A stretch of 64,000 nt of DNA from Clostridium sp. CMCC3677 (GTDB lineage: Bacteria > Bacillota > Clostridia > Clostridiales > Clostridiaceae): the NCBI RefSeq assembly GCF_023845585.1, contig NZ_JAMQHS010000012.1:1-64000 (forward strand), written 5' to 3'. Of the stretch, positions 50,303 to 58,710 are shown piece after piece (within the stretch, counting starts at the first letter, position 1; each line of letters starts with the position of its first letter). A program made the translations under genes and the position numbers. The notes under the pieces are model-generated. The model saw only the letters and a list, made by a program, of their open reading frames with translations, had not been told where the DNA came from and did no database searches.

Positions 50303-51964
50303 TTAAATAAGATATGCTCTACATTCGTAAGGTCTTAAGCTTATATTCTCTAATGTTTCTTCTTTACATTCATCATAGTTTGCTATAAGAAGTTTTTTGT
50401 ATTTTGATTTTATATTATTAGGTAATTTAAATTCTGAAGTATTGCTAGAGAAATTACATATTACTAATAATTGTTCTTCATTTAATGTTCTTACATATGC
50501 ATATATCTCTTCACTATCATCTAAAATTAAATCGTAATTTCCATAAACAATAATTTCATTATCTTTTCTTATTTTTATAAGCTCTTTATAATAATTAAAA
50601 ATAGAATCTTTATTATCTACCTGACTTTCAGCATTTATTTTATTGTAGTTAGAGTTAACCTTAATCCAAGGAATACCTGTTGTAAATCCTGCATTTATAC
50701 TGCTATCCCATTGCATAGGTGTACGTGCATTATCTCTGCCTCTATCATGAATTCCTTCCATCATTTCATCATGCGATCTTCCTTTTTTAACAACTAGATC
50801 ATTGTATGCATTTATAATTTCTATATCTTTATAATCATTTAAATCATCAAATGCAACATTAGTCATACCAATTTCTTCACCTTGATAAATATAAGGAGTT
50901 CCTTTCATCATATGAAGACATGTAGCTAACATCTTAGCTGATTCTTTCCAATATTTCTTATCATCCCCAAATCTTGAAACTACCCTTGGTTGATCGTGAT
51001 TATTCCAATATAAGCTGTTCCAGCCTGAATCTTCTAACCCTTTTTGCCATTTAGTCATTATTTTCTTTAAATCTGTTAACTTAAATGAATTCTTATGCCA
51101 TTTTCCATACTTTCCATTACCTAAGTCTGTATGTTCAAATTGAAATACCATATTAAGTTCGTTTCTGTCTTCCCCAGTATATAACTTAGCTTCTTCAATA
51201 CTTACACCTGGCATTTCTCCAACTGTTATTAAATTTTTACCTCTTAAAACCTTTTCATTCATTTCTTCTAAAAACTCATGTATTCTTGGTCCATTCATTG
51301 AATACTTACTAAAATCTCCATTTACACCATCAGGGAACTCTTGATTTTTAGAAATAAAATTAATAACATCCATTCTAAATCCATCTATTCCCTTATCTAA
51401 CCACCATTGCATCATAGAATAAACATCATTTCTTAATTCACTATTTTCCCAGTTTAAATCTGGTTGTTTTTTAGAGAATAAATGCAAGTAATACATATCT
51501 GTTTCTTCATCATATTGCCATGCTGGACCGCTAAAACAAGATGTCCAATTGTTTGGTGGTTGACCATCTTTACCTTTTTTCCATACATAATAATCTCTAT
51601 ACTTGCTAGTTTCTGATTTTCTGCTTTCTACAAACCATTGATGTTCATCTGATGTATGATTTACAACTAAATCCATCATTATTTTAATTCCTTTTTTATG
51701 AGCTGATTTAAGTAACTCATCAAAGTCATTCATAGTACCAAATTCAGTCATTATATCTTTATAATCACTTATATCATATCCATTGTCATCATTAGGTGAT
51801 TTATATACAGGTGAAAGCCAAATTACATCTATACCTAATTCTTTTAAGTAATCTAACTTTTCTATAATTCCTCTTATATCCCCAATTCCATCTCCATTAC
51901 TATCCTTAAAACTTCTTGGATAAATTTGATATACTACACTTTCTCTCCACCAATTCTTTTTCAT
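50303..51964 (-). CDS. GH13 alpha-glucosidase, probably oligo-1,6-glucosidase
   Basis: This 553-residue cytoplasmic GH13 enzyme opens with WWRESVVYQIYPRSFKDSNG. It has the nucleophile in DGFRMDVINFIS, the acid/base Glu in ITVGEMPG and the transition-state Asp in WNNHDQPRVVSRF. In family members Val right after the nucleophile goes with alpha-1,6 specificity and Thr with alpha-1,4; here it is Val. Trehalose-6-phosphate hydrolase is the main alternative, but the partner is an ABC importer, not a PTS. AAAGGAGGAG precedes the ATG. It heads the importer operon behind a LacI-type operator. Confidence 0.9.
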   Translation of the reverse strand: MKKNWWRESVVYQIYPRSFKDSNGDGIGDIRGIIEKLDYLKELGIDVIWLSPVYKSPNDDNGYDISDYKDIMTEFGTMNDFDELLKSAHKKGIKIMMDLVVNHTSDEHQWFVESRKSETSKYRDYYVWKKGKDGQPPNNWTSCFSGPAWQYDEETDMYYLHLFSKKQPDLNWENSELRNDVYSMMQWWLDKGIDGFRMDVINFISKNQEFPDGVNGDFSKYSMNGPRIHEFLEEMNEKVLRGKNLITVGEMPGVSIEEAKLYTGEDRNELNMVFQFEHTDLGNGKYGKWHKNSFKLTDLKKIMTKWQKGLEDSGWNSLYWNNHDQPRVVSRFGDDKKYWKESAKMLATCLHMMKGTPYIYQGEEIGMTNVAFDDLNDYKDIEIINAYNDLVVKKGRSHDEMMEGIHDRGRDNARTPMQWDSSINAGFTTGIPWIKVNSNYNKINAESQVDNKDSIFNYYKELIKIRKDNEIIVYGNYDLILDDSEEIYAYVRTLNEEQLLVICNFSSNTSEFKLPNNIKSKYKKLLIANYDECKEETLENISLRPYECRAYLI

Positions 51965-52089
51965 AAAAACTCCTCCTTTTTATTTTATAAATAAATACTA
52001 TGTTTTAAATATATGTTTATATCTGTATTAGATAAAGTGACATATATAAACATTCTACTAAAACATGATCTAAATAAATTATGTATTAG

Positions 52090-52102
52090 GTTAACCGATT
52101 AC
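52090..52102 (-). promoter_or_regulatory. LacI-type operator upstream of the glucosidase operon
   Basis: GTTAACCGATTAC differs by one base from the site in front of the lacI gene (53154-53166). Both centre on the palindrome TAAYCGATTA. It lies between lacI and the glucosidase gene, as expected for local repression. Confidence 0.7.
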
Positions 52103-52117
52103 GTAACCTTGAAAAAT

Positions 52118-52140
52118 AAAATGGTTTATTTAAACCATTT
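52118..52140 (-). terminator. Terminator overlapping the lacI stop codon
   Basis: ATGGTTTA and TAAACCAT form a hairpin that contains the regulator's last codons, followed by TTTTATTTTT on the minus strand. Confidence 0.75.
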
Positions 52141-53130
52141 TACAGTTTCCCTTTCGACAATATTATGATCCATAATTATTTGATTTTTAGAACCGTTTCC
52201 ATTTAACATATTTAAAATTTCATTAAATGCCTTACAGCCCATTTCATATAATGGTTGTGATAATGTTGTTAATGGTGGTATTGACATTATAGCCACCTTG
52301 GTATTATCATATCCTACAATTGATAAATCATCTGGTACTCTGATATTTTTTCTATAGGCAACATTTAAAACGCCCACTGCCATATCATCACTAGCTACAA
52401 ATATAGCTGTAAATTCTTTTTTTCTTTCTAATAAAGTATTCATACATTCAATTCCACTTTTATAAGAGAAATCTCCATATGTAACTAAGTCATTATCTAT
52501 ATTTATTCCATAATCTGAAAGTGCCTTCATATATCCTTGTACTCTAGGTAATCCTGCTATTGTATCTTCTTTAGTTCCACTTATCATAGCAATTTTCCTA
52601 TGACCTCTATCTAATAGATACTTAGTTGCAGTATAAGCAGCTGATAAATCATCTACTTTTATATGAGGCATATCATATTTAGGTGATGTTGTAGATATAA
52701 GTATATATGGAATATTAATTTTTTTTAAAGCCTTGTAATATTCATCTTCTATTTTTATACTTACAATGATGACAGCATCTAATTGTCTTTCCTCTAAAAT
52801 TCTTAAATACTCTAAAGTTCTAATTCCTTCTGAACCAGCATTACAAAGTATAACACTATAGTTATTATCATGTGCTGTATCCTCTATTCCTCCAATGATT
52901 TCACCATCAAAGCTTGTAGATACATCCGGTATAATTACACCTATAGTTCTTGTTGTATTCGTTGATAATGATCTTGCAATGGCATTTCTTTTATAGCCAA
53001 TTTCATCAACTACTTTAAGAACTCTAATTTTGGTCTCTTCAGAATATCCTCCTAGATTATTTAAAACTCTTGATACTGTAGCTACGGATACTTTAGATAA
53101 ATTTGCTACATCTTTTATTGTTGATGCCAT
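52126..53130 (-). CDS. LacI family transcriptional regulator of the alpha-glucoside operon
   Basis: A 334-residue repressor with an N-terminal helix-turn-helix and hinge (STIKDVANLSKVSVATVSRV, then LNNLGGYSEET). A periplasmic-binding-protein-like sensor domain follows, with FVASDDMAVGVLNVAY and SIVGYDNTKVA. GGGG lies six bases before the ATG. Its own promoter carries an operator just after the -10, and the same site precedes the glucosidase gene. Autoregulation and control of the downstream operon are therefore likely. The inducer is probably the imported sugar or its product. Confidence 0.93.
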   Translation of the reverse strand: MASTIKDVANLSKVSVATVSRVLNNLGGYSEETKIRVLKVVDEIGYKRNAIARSLSTNTTRTIGVIIPDVSTSFDGEIIGGIEDTAHDNNYSVILCNAGSEGIRTLEYLRILEERQLDAVIIVSIKIEDEYYKALKKINIPYILISTTSPKYDMPHIKVDDLSAAYTATKYLLDRGHRKIAMISGTKEDTIAGLPRVQGYMKALSDYGINIDNDLVTYGDFSYKSGIECMNTLLERKKEFTAIFVASDDMAVGVLNVAYRKNIRVPDDLSIVGYDNTKVAIMSIPPLTTLSQPLYEMGCKAFNEILNMLNGNGSKNQIIMDHNIVERETVKWFK

Positions 53131-53153
53131 CTTAATCCCCTTTTTTTCCTTAA

Positions 53154-53166
53154 GTTAATCGATTAC
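53154..53166 (-). promoter_or_regulatory. LacI-type operator in the lacI promoter
   Basis: GTTAATCGATTAC contains the perfect 10-bp palindrome TAATCGATTA. It starts nine bases downstream of the -10 hexamer, where a bound repressor would block transcription. Confidence 0.75.
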
Positions 53167-53174
53167 TCAAATAT

Positions 53175-53203
53175 ACAATACCATATTTTTATACATATAT
53201 CAA
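53175..53203 (-). promoter_or_regulatory. Promoter of the lacI gene
   Basis: TTGATA (53198-53203) and TATTGT (53175-53180) with a 17-bp spacer on the minus strand. Confidence 0.6.
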
Positions 53204-53219
53204 TAAAGTAAAATACAAA

Positions 53220-53556
53220 AAAAATTTCTTTTTTATCTCCAGTCAGCAACTTTATTTTTTCCTTAATTTGTTCCTTTGTTAAGTGAGTAGTAGCTCTTTC
53301 CTTAAGCTTTGCAAGTTACATAGCTTGAACTTGTTGTTTTTTTAGTTCTTGTTCTTGTTGCTTTTCAATTTTTTTCTTGTTTCTTTAATTCTTTTACTTC
53401 TTGTTTTTTGGCTTTTTCTTGTTGTTTTATTACTTTTGCTTCTTGCTTTACTATCTTCTTTGGAGAATTTTTAACACCTTTTTCAGCAGCAAAAGCTGGA
53501 ACAGAACTTACCATAGTCATTATAGCTAAAATAGCAATTATCTTTTTAGTTATCAT
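53220..53556 (-). pseudogene. Broken gene for a lysine/glutamine-rich secreted protein
   Basis: The frame starts with a clear signal peptide (MITKKIIAILAIMTMVSSVP, then AFAAEKG) and a Lys/Gln/Glu-rich helical region, and stops after 63 residues at 53365. The stop follows a run of seven A. With six A the frame would continue KIEKQQEQELKKQQVQAM, meet one TAA, then read LAKLKERATTHLTKEQIKEK and IKLLTGDKK. The continued bias towards Lys, Glu and Gln shows that this was once coding. So there is one frameshift and one nonsense change, or a sequencing error plus a real stop. The truncated product could still be secreted. Confidence 0.7.
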
Positions 53557-53561
53557 AAGTA

Positions 53562-53595
53562 AAAAAATCTGTAACTAATTAGTTACAGATTTTTA
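53562..53595 (-). terminator. Terminator of the AraC-GH39 gene
   Basis: AAAATCTGTAACTAATTAGTTACAGATTTT is a perfect palindrome with a T-run on the minus strand. A degenerate copy occurs at 60219-60247. Confidence 0.85.
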
Positions 53596-53617
53596 ATATG
53601 TACTTAATAAAAACTAT

Positions 53618-56104
53618 TTATAAAATAGGAGTTAGTTTTAATATTGTAATTTCATGTACTTCTAAATCAACAGTAAGCGTCAATTCACCTTGGATAGTTC
53701 TTTCCCCAAAATCCATTTTAGGAATAGATATATTTTTTAAATATTTTTCATATTCTAATGTTAAATTTTCTCCCCCTGAATTAATCCAATTATCAAAAGC
53801 AGAGCCGAAGTTTCTATTAACTCTTTCTCTTACTATAGAGTATTTTCCAAAGATATTGTTAAGGACTATTTTAAAAAATTTACTTTTTTCATTTGTAAAT
53901 ACACTATATCTATTTTTTAAATTTATATGAGATGTATTAAAACTTTTATATAATTGATCGTATTCTTGAAAATTATGAATTAAAATTTGAAAATTTTCAT
54001 GATTATCTTTTGTAATAATCATATTCTCATCTTTATAAAGAATAATAGACTCTAAATCATTTAAAAACTTAAAAGCATAGTAAGCTGGCTTTTTTATTCC
54101 TTCCACTGTTATCAATCCGAATCCACCATGAAAAGTATCAGAAGATAAGATATGTTCATCAAATATATCTGATAATGTCCAATAACTCATAACATCTACG
54201 TATCCAATACAGTCAATTACATTTTTAACAATAAAAGATCCCATAAAAGCTGTATCATGCAATAAATCTCTTGGATCTGAAGACGAATTCCATTCAGTTA
54301 TTATACAGTTACTCTTTTTAATGCATTTAGAATTTCTAACTGTTTCATGAATTTTCTCTACACTTTTTAAAATATAGCTAGATTCTGCATAACAATACCT
54401 TCCTTTTCTATCAGCATTCCAATGTTCAAAATAAGTTTCATCTATATTCCATTGAATAGGATATAGATGATATGTAAAATTATCAAGAATAATATTATTT
54501 TTTTCTAAGAAATCAAAGGCATTTTTTGTCCAATTAGTATCTAAAACGGACCAACTAGTGCCACTAAATCCACTAACCTTAAGATTTAAATTTACATTTT
54601 TTATAGAAATATATGTTGCTTTAAAAAATTCAAGATATTCTTCTTGTGATTTGTGCCAATAGTATCCATCTAAATGTGGTTCATTCCAGATTTCAAAATC
54701 CCAAGTTTCTACTTTCTTTTTACCATAACGATTAACAAGATGTTTAACAAATGATTCTACTAAATATGTCCAATGTTCTAAATTTTTAGGAGCAGATGTG
54801 TTTGCATTCCAATGATATATACTTTCACTACCAGAGGCTAAATCTTTAGGCATAAAACCAATTTCAATAAAAGGTATAATATCATTGGAAACAAAAAAAT
54901 CAAAAATAAGATTAATATAACGGAAATTTAGCTGAGGATTTCCATCCTTTAATGAAAAAACCATTAGATTATCTGAAAATATTCCATGAAATCTTACACG
55001 ATTAAATCCCACTTCACTTTTTGCAGCAATAAGTTGGTCCTGTATATTTACATTTAGAAAATCGCTAGCACGTCCAATTCCTATCATTTTTGTTAAATTT
55101 GATGGATATTGTCCATTTTCTTCGTCTGTATTTACTGTAATCATTTTACAATCTGAAGCTGGTATATTTTGAGGTATTTCTATTATATTTTCTTTATCAT
55201 ATTCAAAAAGTTGATTAAAAGGATTTGTTGAAATTAAGTTAATATAGTTAAATAAAGCAGATGAAACAACATTCTTTTCTAATAATACATCCTGTTTATT
55301 ATTTTTGCGAAAATCTTTAGGAGAAATTTCAAAGTATTTTTTAAAACGTTCATTAAATGTGCTAATAGAATTAAATCCTCTTTCAAAAGCTATATCACTA
55401 ATTTTTTTATTAGTAAGAACAAGATCAGAACAGGCAAGTTGCAATCTATAAATAGTTACATATGTCATAATATTGATACCTGTTTCTTTCTTGAAAAGCT
55501 TAGATAAATATGCTGGACTCATATTAAACTCTTTTGCAATATCATTCAAAGAAAAACACTTAGAAATATTATCATTAATATATAGTATAAAATCTAAAGT
55601 TTTCCCTTGAGATGATAATACTTTCTTATCTTTATTATTTATAGAAAAACGTTGCTTTAATATATTTAATATTTCTAAAATTGTTATCTTTCTCAAAAGA
55701 TCAATATTATCATTCTTTTTAATATCTAATAAAGCTAGCTTAGAAAGATACTTTTTAAGCAAAAACAGATCATTTGAATTAGTATTTTCTAAGACACTAA
55801 AAACCATCGTATCTAAATCTTTAATTTCACTTTTTAGCAAAGTTTCTTTTATTTGAAGAGTATAAACAATATTTTTTTCAGATATAGCCTTAGCAGAATG
55901 CCTATAAAAACTGTTTACAATGTAAATTTCATCTTTATGAAGTTCCACAATTTCATTTTCTACATTTAATTCAATAGATCCATCAAGAACTAAAATAATC
56001 TCTAAAAAATCATGCCAATGATAAGGGACTATTTTTAAATTGTGAATAAAAACTTTATATGGAATTTTGTGGTGTGTTGGTATGTCAATATTTTCATAAA
56101 ACAC
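53618..56104 (-). CDS. AraC-type regulator fused to a GH39 beta-xylosidase-like domain
   Basis: An 828-residue fusion. Residues 10-90 are a cupin-like sensor (VPYHWHDFLEIILVLDGSIE). Residues about 165-268 are an AraC DNA-binding domain with two helix-turn-helix units (LNDIAKEFNMSPAYLSKLFK and ISDIAFERGFNSISTFNERF). Residues about 310-828 resemble GH39 beta-xylosidases, with the acid/base candidate in EIWNEPH (Glu475) and the nucleophile candidate in ITEWNSS (Glu604). Both are present, so the domain may cleave or only sense a glycoside. No signal peptide; it acts in the cytoplasm. It ends the GH3/symporter locus and probably controls it. The fusion type is known in Firmicutes. Confidence 0.9.
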   Translation of the reverse strand: MFYENIDIPTHHKIPYKVFIHNLKIVPYHWHDFLEIILVLDGSIELNVENEIVELHKDEIYIVNSFYRHSAKAISEKNIVYTLQIKETLLKSEIKDLDTMVFSVLENTNSNDLFLLKKYLSKLALLDIKKNDNIDLLRKITILEILNILKQRFSINNKDKKVLSSQGKTLDFILYINDNISKCFSLNDIAKEFNMSPAYLSKLFKKETGINIMTYVTIYRLQLACSDLVLTNKKISDIAFERGFNSISTFNERFKKYFEISPKDFRKNNKQDVLLEKNVVSSALFNYINLISTNPFNQLFEYDKENIIEIPQNIPASDCKMITVNTDEENGQYPSNLTKMIGIGRASDFLNVNIQDQLIAAKSEVGFNRVRFHGIFSDNLMVFSLKDGNPQLNFRYINLIFDFFVSNDIIPFIEIGFMPKDLASGSESIYHWNANTSAPKNLEHWTYLVESFVKHLVNRYGKKKVETWDFEIWNEPHLDGYYWHKSQEEYLEFFKATYISIKNVNLNLKVSGFSGTSWSVLDTNWTKNAFDFLEKNNIILDNFTYHLYPIQWNIDETYFEHWNADRKGRYCYAESSYILKSVEKIHETVRNSKCIKKSNCIITEWNSSSDPRDLLHDTAFMGSFIVKNVIDCIGYVDVMSYWTLSDIFDEHILSSDTFHGGFGLITVEGIKKPAYYAFKFLNDLESIILYKDENMIITKDNHENFQILIHNFQEYDQLYKSFNTSHINLKNRYSVFTNEKSKFFKIVLNNIFGKYSIVRERVNRNFGSAFDNWINSGGENLTLEYEKYLKNISIPKMDFGERTIQGELTLTVDLEVHEITILKLTPIL

Positions 56105-56225
56105 TTAAAATCCCTCCTAAACAAATAAGTTTTTCAATATAACATAATATATATAAACCAATAATAGTGCAAAATATAAACTATCGCAACTTTAAGATAA
56201 ATAAGAATACTTAACAAAGATATGA

Positions 56226-56339
56226 TCATCTTGTGCAATAAATTGTACTTGCTTTTGAAATGAATTTTGCTGTTCCTTCTTCATTACAATCAATGTTTTC
56301 CTTAAAACGTTCATCTCCGATATGAATCAAATTTAGCAT
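56226..56339 (-). pseudogene. C-terminal remnant of a TipAS-type MerR regulator gene
   Basis: On the minus strand 37 codons ending at TGA 56226-56228 include GDERFKENIDCNEEGTAKF followed by ISKASTIYC. This matches the end of the TipAS drug-binding domain (DERFxxNID...GTAxFxxxAIxxYC). Upstream a TAA closes the frame and no helix-turn-helix part is found, so only the tail of the gene remains. Just upstream TGTACAA and TTGTACA form a small inverted repeat. The rest of the 300-bp gap between the GH39 and pgmB genes holds nothing I recognise. Confidence 0.65.
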
Positions 56340-56410
56340 TGTACAATCTTATTTGTACAGTTATAAAACCTTTCATTTTTAAATTATATATATAACAAAA
56401 TTTAAAAATG

Positions 56411-57058
56411 TTAAAGTATATTTTTTAAGTCAATTTCAATCAATGAATTTACATTGCAATTGGCCTCTTTTAAATAGTCAAAGTTTCCAACCCCTATAGA
56501 ATACATGCCTGCATCATTAATAGCTTTAATTCCAGCTGATGAGTCTTCAATTCCAACACAATTTTTTGTCTGTAAATTTAGTTCTTTTGCTGCTAAAAGA
56601 AATATTCCAGGATCAGGCTTTCCTTTTGATACTAGTTCAGGATTTGCAATAATGTCAAAGAGAGATGTTAAATCTAATTTTTCTAATATAAGTGGTGCAT
56701 TTTTACTTGCAGATGCTAATCCTATTTTTATATCTGCATTTTTAAGTTTTTTTAGAAGAACTACAACTCCAGGTAATATGTCCTCTTTAGATAAATTAGA
56801 AATCCAATTCAAATAATATTTATTTTTCTTATCTAGCAAATTAATTTTTTCATCGTTTGTATAATTAGAACTTTTATTATTTTGTTTTAAAATTAATTCT
56901 AAAGAATCTTCTCTCGATAAACCTTTAAGTCCTTCATTAAATTCTCTAGATATAGAAACACCTATTTCATCAGCAAGCTTTTTCCAAGCTTTATAATGAC
57001 CTTCAGCTGTATCTGTAATTACTCCATCTAAATCAAAAATAACTCCTTTAATTAACAT
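56411..57058 (-). CDS. pgmB: Beta-phosphoglucomutase (HAD family)
   Basis: This 215-residue HAD enzyme converts beta-glucose-1-phosphate to glucose-6-phosphate. Motif I GVIFDLDGVITDTAEGHYKA has both Asp residues. The cap has GLKGLSREDSLELI, followed by LASASKNAP (motif II), SKGKPDPGIFL (motif III) and GIEDSSAGIKA (motif IV). It overlaps the GH3 gene by seven bases, so the pair is translationally coupled. A beta-sugar-1-phosphate as the product of the neighbouring GH3 enzyme would explain the pairing. Confidence 0.93.
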   Translation of the reverse strand: MLIKGVIFDLDGVITDTAEGHYKAWKKLADEIGVSISREFNEGLKGLSREDSLELILKQNNKSSNYTNDEKINLLDKKNKYYLNWISNLSKEDILPGVVVLLKKLKNADIKIGLASASKNAPLILEKLDLTSLFDIIANPELVSKGKPDPGIFLLAAKELNLQTKNCVGIEDSSAGIKAINDAGMYSIGVGNFDYLKEANCNVNSLIEIDLKNIL

Positions 57059-58710
57059 CTAGTATCAAACCTCCCACAAAATGGATCTATAGGACTGATT
57101 CCTTTGAATTCACTTTTACCTATAAGCTTTTTTACTACCAATTCAATATTTGCTTTTTGATTACTATACGCATTTATATAAGTTGGTATACGTGGCGCGT
57201 CACACAAGTGGAATGGATTACCTAGCGATATTATAACTACAGGAATTTCTTTAACAAACCATGGCATAAATTGAGCAAAAGGCATTCCCCATTCAATTCT
57301 ATTTGAAGTTTGATTACTTTTAGTCTGATAATCGACTCCATATATTACAATATCATATTTATTTTTAAACTTTTCAATAGAACCAATGATTAACTCTAAG
57401 TCAAGTTTATTATTATCTAATACAGTAACTTTAAAACCTGATTTTTCAAGTTCTTCTGAAAAGATTGCTTTACTTTTGGTTTCGTTTCCTAAATGAATAA
57501 ATAAAACTTTTTCATATTTTTCAGGAAGGATTGGTAAAATATTTTCATTATTCTTTACAAGAGTAATTGATTTATCAAAAATTTCTGTTGATAAATCTTT
57601 ATAATCTTTAATTTCACCATTAGAAATTTTTTTTAAATTGTTGTAATATTCCTTAATTCCTAAAATACGAAGAACTGCTTCATTTAGTCTTTCTTCTGAA
57701 ATTGCACCACTTAAAACACCTTCAAGGATAGCTGAAAAGTCTTCTTTCAAATCTTTAGTAAATAATATCATATCACAACCTGCATTAACACATTGGATTA
57801 AAGTTTCTTTTCTTGTAGCAAATGAATTAAAACCACCCATAAGTGTTGCATCAGTAATAATTAATCCATTAAATTTTAACTCTTTTCTTAATAAATCTTT
57901 AAGTAGATGTTTAGATAATGTAGCAGGTCTTAAGTCTTTATCTTCTATAGATTTATCTATACTTCTTTCAAAACAAGGAAGAAGTATATGACCTGCCATT
58001 ATACAAAGAACACCAGAATCAATCAATTCTTTATAAATACTTCCATAAGTTTCATTCCATTTTTCTAAAGTCATATCATTTACTGAAGGTAACACATGAT
58101 GATCTCTATCATCTTTACCATCTCCAGGAAAGTGTTTAATTACTGGAATAACCCCACCATCTTCTAATCCTTTGCAAAACTGCTTTGAAAAAGACTTAAC
58201 ACGAGAAGTATTATCACCAAAAGCTCTAGTCCCAGTAATAGGATTTAAATAATTAACATTTAAATCAACAACAGGCGAAAAAGTCATGTTTAAACCTAAT
58301 TTAAAACTTTCTAATCCTATATAGTGTGACGCTTCATAACTAAGATTTAAATCATTAGTAGCTGAAATTTGCATAGCACTTCCAAAACTTTCACCTTCAC
58401 TTAAAATACCATTAACACCATTTTCTAAATTAGCAGAAATAAAAGGCTTTATTTTGCTATTACTATTAATTATTTCTATAACTTCTTTTGCTAAATTTTT
58501 AGTTACAGGCCTTAACATGATTCCACCAGGTTGAATTTTTTGAATAGTTTCAATAAGTTGTTCTTCTGTAATTTCAATGTTATGCATTAGAAAAAACAAT
58601 TGTCCTACTTTTTCTTTTAATGACATTTTATTTAATTTATCCTTAATACCTTCAATTTGATTTTTATCCAAATTAAATGGTTGTTTTTTTAATAATTCTA
58701 AATCTAACAC
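57052..58710 (-). CDS. GH3 family glycosidase or phosphorylase (NagZ-like)
   Basis: A 552-residue cytoplasmic GH3 protein. The barrel includes MSLKEKVGQLFFL, GTRAFGDN, VIPVIKHFPGDGKDDRDHH (the loop that carries the His acid/base in NagZ-type members) and the nucleophile Asp in GLIITDATLMGGF. A C-terminal alpha/beta domain follows from about 380. The D-x-H loop groups it with beta-N-acetylhexosaminidases, some of which act as phosphorylases. The overlapping pgmB gene favours phosphorolysis of a beta-glycoside; this is inference. It overlaps the symporter gene by seven bases. Confidence 0.88.
   Translation of the reverse strand: MLDLELLKKQPFNLDKNQIEGIKDKLNKMSLKEKVGQLFFLMHNIEITEEQLIETIQKIQPGGIMLRPVTKNLAKEVIEIINSNSKIKPFISANLENGVNGILSEGESFGSAMQISATNDLNLSYEASHYIGLESFKLGLNMTFSPVVDLNVNYLNPITGTRAFGDNTSRVKSFSKQFCKGLEDGGVIPVIKHFPGDGKDDRDHHVLPSVNDMTLEKWNETYGSIYKELIDSGVLCIMAGHILLPCFERSIDKSIEDKDLRPATLSKHLLKDLLRKELKFNGLIITDATLMGGFNSFATRKETLIQCVNAGCDMILFTKDLKEDFSAILEGVLSGAISEERLNEAVLRILGIKEYYNNLKKISNGEIKDYKDLSTEIFDKSITLVKNNENILPILPEKYEKVLFIHLGNETKSKAIFSEELEKSGFKVTVLDNNKLDLELIIGSIEKFKNKYDIVIYGVDYQTKSNQTSNRIEWGMPFAQFMPWFVKEIPVVIISLGNPFHLCDAPRIPTYINAYSNQKANIELVVKKLIGKSEFKGISPIDPFCGRFDTRC

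Noticed and set aside
53362-53376. Programmed frameshift in the A7 run of the secreted protein gene
   Set aside because: A -1 slip, the usual outcome on A-runs, leads quickly to a stop. Only a +1 shift restores the frame, and a further stop follows, so decay is more likely.
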